Shown: piece after piece, positions 1 to 6,338 of the stretch
Layout: each line of letters starts with the position of its first letter
Position numbering within the stretch: the first letter of the stretch is position 1
Source of the DNA: Deltaproteobacteria bacterium
GTDB taxonomy: Bacteria; Desulfobacterota; Desulfobacteria; Desulfobacterales; ETH-SRB1
Reading direction: 5' to 3'
DNA: 8,256 bases
Assembly (NCBI GenBank): GCA_019309665.1
Contig: JAFDFV010000081.1
Span: forward strand, 1-8,256
The notes under the pieces: model-generated
Told to the model about the DNA's origin: nothing
Databases searched by the model: none
Seen by the model: only the letters and a program-made list of their open reading frames with translations
Translations under genes and position numbers: made by a program

Positions 1-641
1 ATTATACCGAAGCTGTGAAAAGCTCTTTAGATTCATCGTATGCCAAATTTGATGAAACCGTTGATGTAGCTGTACGCCTTGGTGTTGATCCACGGCATGC
101 GGATCAGATGATTCGTGGGACGGTAGTTTTACCAAACGGCCTTGGAAAGGAAGTCAAGGTTTTGGTATTTGCTAAAGGAGAGAAGGAACAAGAAGCGCTT
201 GATGCGGGTGCGGATTTTGTGGGCAATGATGATCTGATAGAGAGGATCAAAGGCGGATGGTTAGGTTTTGATAAAGCCGTTGCCACACCTGATATGATGG
301 GCTCTGTAGGAAAGATGGGGAAAATTCTTGGTCCAAGAGGGCTTATGCCTAATGCAAAAACAGGAACAGTTTCTTTTGATATCGCGAGAGCGGTTAATGA
401 GCTTAAGGCCGGCAAAATAGAATTCAGGGTAGAAAAAGCAGGTATAGTTCATGTTCCTATGGGTAAGGTTTCATTTGGCGTAGATAAGATTGTTCAGAAT
501 TTTACTGCATTTTTAGAAACAATTTTACGCCTCAAGCCTGCTTCCAGCAAAGGTACCTATATTAAGAGTATCGCCATATCGACTACTATGGGCCCAGGAA
601 TTAAGATAGATACGGCAAGTATAAAGGAAATAATAACATAA
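1..641 (+). CDS. rplA: 50S ribosomal protein L1, 5'-truncated by window edge
   Basis: L1 binds 23S rRNA to form the mobile L1 stalk near the ribosomal E site, and in many bacteria represses its own operon by binding the mRNA. The reading frame is already open at base 3, giving YTEAVKSS and then AKFDETVDVAVRLGVDPRH, a standard L1 N-terminal signature. The GTG at 15 is therefore an internal valine and not the start. About 212 residues are present, and roughly 20 N-terminal residues lie outside the window compared with the usual length of about 230. Visible L1 hallmarks are RGTVVLPNGLGKEVKV, MGSVGKMGKILGPRGLMPN with AKTGTVS (the rRNA-binding surface of domain I), and the C-terminal YIKSIAISTTMGPGIKID. 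The gene ends with TAA at 639-641. It is normally preceded by rplK, which is outside the window. A 362-base spacer separates it from rplJ. Confidence 0.97.
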   Translation, partial: YTEAVKSSLDSSYAKFDETVDVAVRLGVDPRHADQMIRGTVVLPNGLGKEVKVLVFAKGEKEQEALDAGADFVGNDDLIERIKGGWLGFDKAVATPDMMGSVGKMGKILGPRGLMPNAKTGTVSFDIARAVNELKAGKIEFRVEKAGIVHVPMGKVSFGVDKIVQNFTAFLETILRLKPASSKGTYIKSIAISTTMGPGIKIDTASIKEIIT

Positions 642-683
642 TTATTTTCGAGAATACGAGCCTTGGTTTTTTAGTCGATTATT

Positions 684-721
684 TTGGCACATTTCTTCGC
701 AAAAAATTGCTCAACTTAGGT
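684..721 (+). repeat. Dispersed repeat, copy A (short or degenerate copy)
   Basis: These 38 bases match, in inverted orientation, bases 2079-2116 in the rplL-rpoB spacer at 34 of 38 positions. The first 24 positions (684-707 against the complement of 2093-2116) are identical. The right-hand 21 bases (701-721) also match 2152-2172 in direct orientation at 19 of 21. To the left, 670-679 (a T-run followed by AGTCGA) resembles the other end of copy B, so this may be an internally deleted version of the same element spanning roughly 655-721. It lies in non-coding DNA between rplA and the L10 leader. No transposase is present, and the function is unknown. Confidence 0.75.
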
Positions 722-775
722 TGAATTTGTTTTCCGAGTAATAAAAAAAATCTGACTAATTGAATAAGATTACTG

Positions 776-945
776 TCAAAGACCGTAGGCGCACACTTTT
801 GTGTTTAATCGGCATATATAGACTTTCAGATAATTAATTTCACAAGGCTAGAAGGAGGAAGGCGTATTTAGTTATACGTCGACGACTGATAACGCAGTGA
901 AATTATTTATCTGAAAGTCTATAGCTGGCCTACCGAGATGGTTTT
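776..945 (+). ncRNA. L10 ribosomal protein leader (rplJ mRNA autoregulatory element)
   Basis: This is the 5' leader of rplJL, which in many bacteria binds the L10-(L12) complex and lowers translation of the operon. The signature is split into two halves. The 5' half reads GACCGTAGGC (781-790), a small hairpin ACAC-TTTT-GTGT (793-804), then TTTAATCGGC. The 3' half reads GCTGGCCTACCGAGATGG (924-941). GTAGGC (785-790) pairs with GCCTAC (928-933) and CGGC (810-813) pairs with GCTG (924-927), leaving the small hairpin and the TTTAAT loop on the left strand as in L10 leaders. Between the halves lies a long palindromic arm (817-923). A T-run at 968-973 follows CCTCCGG, but I could not draw a convincing terminator hairpin for it. 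Position directly upstream of rplJ supports the call. The boundaries are approximate. Confidence 0.8.
817..923. repeat. Long near-perfect inverted repeat (27-base arms) within the L10 leader
   Basis: The arms at 817-843 and 897-923 are reverse complements at 26 of 27 positions. They enclose a 53-base loop (844-896) that contains a second hairpin, GGCGTAT (861-867) with ATACGTC (874-880), including one G-U pair, around TTAGTT. The palindrome sits where the L10 leader normally has a variable stem, so it extends that stem into a very long rod. Both ends finish in TA, and the unit could be a small palindromic mobile element inserted into the leader, but no clear target duplication is visible beyond TA. 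It could instead be simply an expanded stem of the leader. Confidence 0.85.
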
Positions 946-980
946 GAGACAAAGTTGTTGCCTCCGGTTTTTTACAGCTT

Positions 981-993
981 GAGGAAGGGGGTG
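981..993 (+). promoter_or_regulatory. Ribosome binding site deciding the GTG start of rplJ
   Basis: This purine run ends in GGGGGTG (987-993), one base from the ideal GGAGGTG, and lies 10 bases before GTG at 1004. There is no in-frame ATG near the expected L10 N terminus, because the ATG at 1013-1015 is out of frame. The GTG is therefore the best start. CCTC (961-964) could pair with GAGG (981-984) and partly hide this site, but four base pairs are weak support. Confidence 0.6.
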
Positions 994-1003
994 TAATAAA
1001 TTC

Positions 1004-1525
1004 GTGCAAATAGATGAAAAGAAAAAAATTGTAGAGAATCTTCGTGAAATATTTTCGAAGTCCAAGGTTTTAATAGTTACTGATTACAAAGGACTTAATG
1101 TAATAACTATTAATGAATTGCGCAGAAAGCTCAGGGAAGCTGATGTTGAATATAAGGTGGCCAAAAATTCGCTTCTTGTCAGAGCTTCGGAAGATACTGA
1201 TGTATCGTTGATTGCTGAAAATTTTAAAGGCCCTATCGCAATTGCCATAAGTTATGATGATCCGGTTGCTCCTGCAAAAGTTTTGATGCAGTTTGCAAAG
1301 AATAATGCAAAACTTGAAATAAAGGCCGGTGTAATGGATGGCAAGGTGCTGGATCTAAGTGCAATCAAGGCCCTGTCAGAGCTTCCATCTCAAGAAGTAC
1401 TGCTGGGCAAGCTTCTTTCAGTATTAAACGGGGTCCCGACTTCTCTTGTTGTAGCTCTTAATAATATACCTGTAAAACTATTGAATGTTTTGCAGGCAAT
1501 AAAGGAGCAGAAAGAAGCTGCATAA
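1004..1525 (+). CDS. rplJ: 50S ribosomal protein L10
   Basis: L10 (sometimes called P0-like) anchors L7/L12 dimers to the base of the ribosomal stalk through its C-terminal helix, and its N-terminal domain binds 23S rRNA next to L11. The 173-residue product has the usual L10 length. The N-terminal half shows the family pattern: EKKKIVENLREIFSKSKVLI, then VTDYKGLNVITINELRRKLR and VEYKVAKNSLL. The middle contains the NFKGPIAIAISYDDPVAPAKV stretch, with glycine-rich KAGVMDGKVLD following. The last 30 or so residues form an amphipathic helix (VVALNNIPVKLLNVLQAIKEQK) expected to carry L12 dimers. The start is GTG at 1004, chosen by family alignment and the upstream GGGGGTG. It is preceded by an L10 leader and followed after 74 bases by rplL, so the product likely regulates its own mRNA together with L12. 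Confidence 0.97.
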   Translation: MQIDEKKKIVENLREIFSKSKVLIVTDYKGLNVITINELRRKLREADVEYKVAKNSLLVRASEDTDVSLIAENFKGPIAIAISYDDPVAPAKVLMQFAKNNAKLEIKAGVMDGKVLDLSAIKALSELPSQEVLLGKLLSVLNGVPTSLVVALNNIPVKLLNVLQAIKEQKEAA

Positions 1526-1530
1526 AAATA

Positions 1531-1564
1531 ATAATAGAGGCACGGTGCGCCGCGCCTCTATTAT
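1531..1564 (+). promoter_or_regulatory. Strong hairpin in the rplJ-rplL spacer
   Basis: ATAATAGAGGC (1531-1541) pairs perfectly with GCCTCTATTAT (1554-1564). After one A-C mismatch the stem continues for three more G-C pairs (1543-1545 with 1550-1552), closed by a TGCG tetraloop. It begins five bases after the rplJ stop codon. No T-run follows (the next bases are ATAGATAATTTTG), so it is not a classical intrinsic terminator. Likely roles are an RNA processing or stability element, or a partial pause, that lets L7/L12 be made in excess of L10. That role is an inference. Confidence 0.75.
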
Positions 1565-1599
1565 ATAGATAATTTTGAAAAAACTGGAGGAAATATAAA

Positions 1600-1986
1600 A
1601 TGGCGGATATTACCAAAGAAGATGTAATTGAGTTTATAGCAAATATGTCAGTGCTTGAGCTGTCTGAACTGGTTAAGGAAATGGAGGAAAAATTTGGTGT
1701 TTCTGCGGCTGCTCCTGTTGCAATGATGGCGGCCGCTCCTGCTGGTGAAGCCGGTGGTGCTCAAGCAGAGGAAAAAACAGAATTTGATGTTATCCTTACA
1801 GCTTTTGGTGACAAGAAGATTCAGGTTATCAAAGAGGTCAGAGCAATTACCGGTCTCGGTCTCAAGGATGCCAAAACTTTAGTGGATAATGTTCCAAAGC
1901 CCGTTAAAGAAGGAATAGCTGAAGAGGATGCTGAAAAGATAAAAGCCCAGCTTGAGGAAGCTGGAGCCCAGGTCGAGTTAAAGTAA
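1600..1986 (+). CDS. rplL: 50S ribosomal protein L7/L12
   Basis: This is the multicopy stalk protein that recruits and stimulates translational GTPases (EF-Tu, EF-G, IF2). The 128-residue acidic product has the family architecture. An N-terminal dimerisation and L10-binding helical hairpin covers about residues 1-35 (EDVIEFIANMSVLELSELVKE). A flexible Ala/Gly-rich hinge covers about 36-57 (AAAPVAMMAAAPAGEAGG). The globular C-terminal domain follows from about residue 60 (TEFDVILTAFGDKKIQVIKE), with the conserved ITGLGLKDAKTLVDNVPKPV segment that contacts the GTPases. The start is ATG at 1600 with CTGGAGG at 1584-1590, nine bases upstream and stronger than the rplJ site. This fits the need for several L12 copies per L10. 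The gene ends in TAA at 1984-1986. Confidence 0.98.
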   Translation: MADITKEDVIEFIANMSVLELSELVKEMEEKFGVSAAAPVAMMAAAPAGEAGGAQAEEKTEFDVILTAFGDKKIQVIKEVRAITGLGLKDAKTLVDNVPKPVKEGIAEEDAEKIKAQLEEAGAQVELK

Positions 1987-2023
1987 TAAAAAAGGGATAG
2001 CCTTCGATCGTCGGCGCATTAGC

Positions 2024-2058
2024 GGTTCGTTGTGGCAAATAAATTATTACAACGGACC
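2024..2058 (+). other. Ten-base-pair hairpin in the rplL-rpoB spacer
   Basis: GGTTCGTTGT (2024-2033) pairs with ACAACGGACC (2049-2058), with one G-U wobble and a 15-base AT-rich loop. The loop begins with GGCAAATAA (2034-2042), which recurs directly at 2061-2069. There is no T-run after the stem, so it is unlikely to be a simple terminator. In E. coli the corresponding spacer carries an attenuator and an RNA processing site, and this hairpin could act similarly. That comparison is by position only. Confidence 0.5.
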
Positions 2059-2078
2059 AAGGCAAATAACCCCCTAAT

Positions 2079-2172
2079 ACCTGAGCTGAGTGATTTTTTG
2101 CGAAGAAATGTGCCAAGATTTTGATGCGCAAGAGGTTGGTGCAGGTCGAGTAAAAAATCGCTCAATTTAGGT
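2079..2172. repeat. MITE-like dispersed repeat, copy B, with terminal inverted repeats
   Basis: The ends at 2079-2099 (starting ACCTGAGCTGAG) and 2152-2172 (ending CTCAATTTAGGT) are inverted repeats of each other at about 16 of 21 positions, giving a 94-base unit. The left 38 bases match copy A (684-721) in inverted orientation at 34 of 38. There is no open reading frame of note inside. It fills most of the second half of the spacer and ends 23 bases before rpoB, so it lies inside the rpoB leader. The structure (short, non-coding, terminal inverted repeats, more than one copy within 1.5 kb) suggests a non-autonomous mobile element or a REP-like structural repeat. I do not recognise the family with certainty. 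Confidence 0.65.
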
Positions 2173-2195
2173 AGTAATTTAATATTGGAGATACT

Positions 2196-5100
2196 ATGTC
2201 GGAAAAGCCTTTGGCAACAAAGCGTATAAGGAAAAACTTCGGCAAGATAAGAAAAATTGTTGAAATACCAAATCTTATTGGGGTGCAAAGAGAATCCTTT
2301 AGTCGTTTTTTACAAATGGATATTTCACCGGAAAAACGTAAGGATATCGGGCTTCAGGCAGTATTCAGGTCTGTTTTTCCGATAAAAGATTTTACCGGAA
2401 GTGCTTCCCTTGAGTTTGTATCATACAGATTCGGCGAGATTAAACACGGAGTTAAGGAGTGTATACACAGAAGCATGACATATGAGATACCTGTTCGTAT
2501 CACGGTCAGACTCGTAGTGTACGATTTAGATAGAGATACGGGAGTTTCCAATATTCGGGATATAAAGGAACAGGAAATTTACTTTGGAACTATTCCCATG
2601 ATGACCGAAAAAGGCACCTTTATAATAAATGGGACGGAACGGGTTGTTGTTAGTCAGCTCCACCGCTCATCCGGGGTATTTTTCGATCACGACAAGGGAA
2701 AGACGCATTCAAGCGGCAAGATTATATACACTTCCAGAATCATTCCGGTGCGAGGCTCATGGATAGATTTGGAGATAGATCCTAAAGATATCGTTTATAT
2801 CAGGATCGATAGAAGACGAAAGTTCCCTGTTACGATTCTTTTCAAGGCATTTGGATATACAACGGAAGACCTGCTGAACTATTTCTATGAAACTGAAAAA
2901 ATAGTTGTCAGCAGGAAACATTTTTACAAGAGATTCAATGAGAATTTCCTTATTGGACAGCGTGCAAGCAGGGATATTAAAGCTCCCAAACAAGATGAAG
3001 TTATTGTCAAAAAAGGGCGTATGTTTACTAAAACCTCAATCCGCAGGCTGAAATCCGCCGACATGGAATTGATACCTTTAAATGTTGAAGATATTTTAGG
3101 TAAAGTATTTGCATACACAATAAACGATCCAAAGAGCGAAAAGCCTATCGTAAAGCCCAACGAAGTAGTTGATGATGAGGCACTTTCAAAGTTAAGCGAC
3201 GTTGGCATAACTGAATTTGATGTACTTTTTATTGATGGTATATCCAGCAGTGATTCTATTAGCAAGACACTTTTACTGGACAAGGTTGAAACAAAAGAAG
3301 AAGCACTCATTGAAATTTACAAAAGACTCAGGCCTGGGAATCCTGCTACACCTGAGGTCGCCCAGGATTTTGTTGACAACCTGTTTTTCAGGTCAACATA
3401 TTATGACCTTTCTAAAGTGGGGCGTTTGAAAATTAACTTGCGACTTGGGATTGACGCTCCGATTGATTTAAATGTTCTCAGAAAAGAGGATATACTTTTA
3501 ACAGCAAAAACCCTTGTAAAACTAAAAGATACACAAGGAGTTGTTGATGACATCGATCATCTCGGGAATAGAAGGGTGCGAGCTGTGGGTGAGCTCCTCG
3601 AGAATCAGTATCGAATTGGACTTGTTCGCATGGAGCGCTCCATTAAGGAGCGGATGAGCCTGCAGGAGGTTGATGCTCTTATGCCTCATGACCTGGTCAA
3701 TCCAAAACCGGTTTCCGCTGTTGTTAAAGAATTTTTTGGTACCAGCCAGTTAAGCCAGTTTATGGATCAAGCTAATCCTCTTTCAGAAACAACACATAAA
3801 CGACGACTCAGTGCCCTTGGACCGGGTGGACTTACCCGCGAAAGAGCGGGTTTTGAGGTTAGGGATGTTCATCCATCACATTACGGCCGTATATGTCCTA
3901 TCGAAACTCCGGAAGGGCCCAACATCGGCCTTATTGTTTCACTCAGCACCTATGCGCGAGTTAATGAATTTGGATTTATTGAGACACCGTACAACGTTAT
4001 AAAGAATGCAACCGCTACTGATGAGATTAGGTTCCTTAGCGCTTTTGAAGAGAGGGAACATCCTATTGCTCAGGCTAATGCGCCTGTCGATAGTAAAGGG
4101 AAGTATATTAATCCCCTTGTAACATCACGGGTGGCGGGTGAGTTTATGATGGTTCAAAAGGAGGATATCGAACTTATGGATGTTTCTCCTAACCAGTTAG
4201 TGAGTGTTTCGGCTTCTCTTATACCATTTTTAGAAAATGATGATGCTAATAGAGCGTTGATGGGATCAAACATGCAGCGCCAGGCGGTTCCCCTGTTAGT
4301 AAATGAAGCTCCATTGGTAGGTACGGGTATTGAGGGAGTAGTTGCAAAAGATTCAGGCGTTACAATAGTTGCAAAGAAGGATGGTTTTGTTGTTGATGTT
4401 GATGCTTTACGTATAGTGTTGCGGCATGATCCGGATGATATGATGGATGAAGGCAATGGCCAAGGTCTTGAAAAGAATGTCACGATTTACAATCTTTCAA
4501 AATTTATACGTTCAAATCAAAATACATGCTTTAATCACCGTCCTATTGTGATGAAAGGCCAGAAAGTTAAGGCCGGCGATATAATTGCGGACGGCCCTGC
4601 TACAAATAAAGGAGAACTTGCTGTCGGTAAAAATGTAACTGTGGCTTTTATGCCCTGGGGTGGTTATAATTTTGAGGATTCAATCCTTGTAAGCGAAAGG
4701 CTTGTCAAGGACGGTATATATACGTCCATTCACATTGAAGAATTTGATGTGGTAGCCAGAGATACTAAGCTTGGGAAAGAAGATATTACACGGGATATAC
4801 CTAACGTCGGAGAAGAAGCTTTAAAAAACCTGGATGAAAGTGGAATCATCAGGCTTGGCGCTGAAGTTGGCCCCGGGGAGATACTGGTAGGGAAAATCAC
4901 CCCAAAGGGTGAGACTCAGTTTTCTCCTGAAGAAAAGCTTCTGCGAGCCATTTTTGGAGAAAAAGCGGCAGATGTAAAAGACACCTCCTTGAGAGTACCA
5001 CCAGGTGTCGAAGGTATAGTAATAGATGCAAAAGTATTTTCCAGGCGGGGCGTTGATAAGGATGATCGTGCGCGTTTGATTGAAAATGAGGAGATGGCTG

Positions 5101-6311
5101 CTCTTAAAAAGGATAGGGATGATGAGCTTTTTGTAATTGAAGATATTGTTCGTGAACAATTAGAGAAGTTGCTTGTCGGCAAGAAATGCAAATCACTCTT
5201 GAAAAAAGGCAAGAAAGTATTGATCGTAAAGGACAGCAAAATTGATTCAAATATCCTTGCCGGGATTCCCGTGGCTCACCTTGAAGGAATTGTTCTGAGT
5301 GATTCAGTGCTGACTGAAAAGGTACATGATGTCCTTGCACAATACAGGGAACAACGTGAGCGTTGCAGAACGGCGTTTGAGCGGCAAATGAGCAGATACG
5401 AAAAGGGTGATGATCTTCTTCCGGGTGTAATTAAGATGGTTAAAGTTTATGTGGCCATGAAGCGTAAGCTTTCAGTTGGTGATAAAATGGCAGGTCGTCA
5501 TGGTAATAAGGGCGTTGTCTCCAGGATTCTTCCGCAGGAAGATCTGCCTTATTTTGAAGATGGTACGACGGTTGATATGGTTCTTAATCCTTTGGGTGTG
5601 CCTTCGAGGATGAACGTAGGGCAAATTCTGGAAGTTCATTTGGGTTGTGCTGCAAAAGGCCTTGGCGATCAGATTAACACTTTGCTTGAAGAGCAAAAGT
5701 TTAAAGATCTGCGAGACAAGATGAAGCGGATATTCAATGATTCATCAAATCAGGACATGATCGATAAAATGGGTGATAAAGAGCTTTATGATTTTGCAGA
5801 TAATTATAGAGAAGGAGTTCACATGGCAACTCCGGTTTTTGATGGAGCCAGTGAGGATGAAATCAAAACTCTTCTGTCTGAAGCAGGGCTTAGTACATCC
5901 GCACAGACTACGTTATATGACGGGCGCACAGGAGATCCTTTCAAAGGAAAAATTACGGTTGGTACAATGTATATGTTGAAGCTTCATCATCTTGTTGATG
6001 ATAAGATACATGCTCGATCAATTGGTCCTTATTCACTTGTAACCCAGCAACCACTCGGAGGAAAGGCCCAGTTTGGAGGTCAGCGTCTTGGGGAGATGGA
6101 AGTTTGGGCTATGGAGGCTTATGGAGCAGCTAATGCTCTGCAAGAGTTTATAACGGTAAAGTCAGATGATATGGCTGGAAGGACACGTATGTATGAAAAG
6201 ATTGTAAAAGGTCAAAACGTGCTTGAACCGGGCATACCTGAGTCTTTCAAGGTTCTGACAAAGGAGTTGCAGAGTTTGGGTCTTGATATAACCCTCATGG
6301 AGAAGGATTAA
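2196..6311 (+). CDS. rpoB: DNA-directed RNA polymerase subunit beta
   Basis: RpoB forms one pincer of the RNA polymerase core and helps bind nucleotides, template and rifamycin. The 1371-residue product is close to E. coli beta (1342). The start is ATG at 2196 with GGAG at 2187-2190. In order it shows the protrusion and lobe domains, the rifamycin region at about residues 517-541 (SQLSQFMDQANPLSETTHKR), and fork-loop sequence GPGGLTRERAGFEVRDVHPS with ICPIETPEGPNIGLI. Then come NMQRQAVPLL, the MPWGGYNFEDSI catalytic-region motif, and a charged insertion around residues 940-1060 (rich in E, K and D) matching the E. coli lineage-specific insert. The active-site lysine region KVYVAMKRKLSVGDKMAGRH with GNKG follows, and the C-terminal clamp GGKAQFGGQRLGEMEVWAME closes the protein. 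Rifamycin-contact positions equivalent to E. coli Q513, D516, H526, R529 and S531 are intact, so sensitivity is expected. It is 27 bases upstream of rpoC. Confidence 0.99.
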   Translation: MSEKPLATKRIRKNFGKIRKIVEIPNLIGVQRESFSRFLQMDISPEKRKDIGLQAVFRSVFPIKDFTGSASLEFVSYRFGEIKHGVKECIHRSMTYEIPVRITVRLVVYDLDRDTGVSNIRDIKEQEIYFGTIPMMTEKGTFIINGTERVVVSQLHRSSGVFFDHDKGKTHSSGKIIYTSRIIPVRGSWIDLEIDPKDIVYIRIDRRRKFPVTILFKAFGYTTEDLLNYFYETEKIVVSRKHFYKRFNENFLIGQRASRDIKAPKQDEVIVKKGRMFTKTSIRRLKSADMELIPLNVEDILGKVFAYTINDPKSEKPIVKPNEVVDDEALSKLSDVGITEFDVLFIDGISSSDSISKTLLLDKVETKEEALIEIYKRLRPGNPATPEVAQDFVDNLFFRSTYYDLSKVGRLKINLRLGIDAPIDLNVLRKEDILLTAKTLVKLKDTQGVVDDIDHLGNRRVRAVGELLENQYRIGLVRMERSIKERMSLQEVDALMPHDLVNPKPVSAVVKEFFGTSQLSQFMDQANPLSETTHKRRLSALGPGGLTRERAGFEVRDVHPSHYGRICPIETPEGPNIGLIVSLSTYARVNEFGFIETPYNVIKNATATDEIRFLSAFEEREHPIAQANAPVDSKGKYINPLVTSRVAGEFMMVQKEDIELMDVSPNQLVSVSASLIPFLENDDANRALMGSNMQRQAVPLLVNEAPLVGTGIEGVVAKDSGVTIVAKKDGFVVDVDALRIVLRHDPDDMMDEGNGQGLEKNVTIYNLSKFIRSNQNTCFNHRPIVMKGQKVKAGDIIADGPATNKGELAVGKNVTVAFMPWGGYNFEDSILVSERLVKDGIYTSIHIEEFDVVARDTKLGKEDITRDIPNVGEEALKNLDESGIIRLGAEVGPGEILVGKITPKGETQFSPEEKLLRAIFGEKAADVKDTSLRVPPGVEGIVIDAKVFSRRGVDKDDRARLIENEEMAALKKDRDDELFVIEDIVREQLEKLLVGKKCKSLLKKGKKVLIVKDSKIDSNILAGIPVAHLEGIVLSDSVLTEKVHDVLAQYREQRERCRTAFERQMSRYEKGDDLLPGVIKMVKVYVAMKRKLSVGDKMAGRHGNKGVVSRILPQEDLPYFEDGTTVDMVLNPLGVPSRMNVGQILEVHLGCAAKGLGDQINTLLEEQKFKDLRDKMKRIFNDSSNQDMIDKMGDKELYDFADNYREGVHMATPVFDGASEDEIKTLLSEAGLSTSAQTTLYDGRTGDPFKGKITVGTMYMLKLHHLVDDKIHARSIGPYSLVTQQPLGGKAQFGGQRLGEMEVWAMEAYGAANALQEFITVKSDDMAGRTRMYEKIVKGQNVLEPGIPESFKVLTKELQSLGLDITLMEKD

Positions 6312-6325
6312 CGATCGAAAATTAT

Positions 6326-6334
6326 GGAAGGGAG
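6326..6334 (+). promoter_or_regulatory. Ribosome binding site deciding the rpoC start
   Basis: GGAAGGGAG lies just ahead of ATG at 6339. It overlaps the earlier in-frame ATG at 6324, which has no comparable site upstream. Starting at 6339 gives METLYDFFAKPMDP, and this places the zinc-finger cysteines at 70, 72, 85 and 88, identical to E. coli numbering. The later ATG is therefore preferred. Confidence 0.75.
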
Positions 6335-6338
6335 TAAA

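Noticed and set aside
15..17. GTG at 15 as the rplA start codon
   Set aside because: The frame is open upstream to the window edge and already reads as L1 sequence (YTEAVKSS), so this is an internal valine of a truncated gene.
721..780. Sigma-70-type promoter for rplJL in the AT-rich stretch
   Set aside because: Several AT-rich hexamers exist, but no pair has both a good match and 16-18 base spacing.
932..973. Intrinsic terminator or attenuator ending in the T-run at 968-973
   Set aside because: Only ACCG with CGGT (4 bp) could be paired upstream of the T-run, with mismatches inside, so the hairpin is not convincing.
6324..6326. ATG at 6324 as the rpoC start
   Set aside because: It lies within the purine-rich ribosome binding site of the ATG at 6339, and family alignment begins at METLYDFF.
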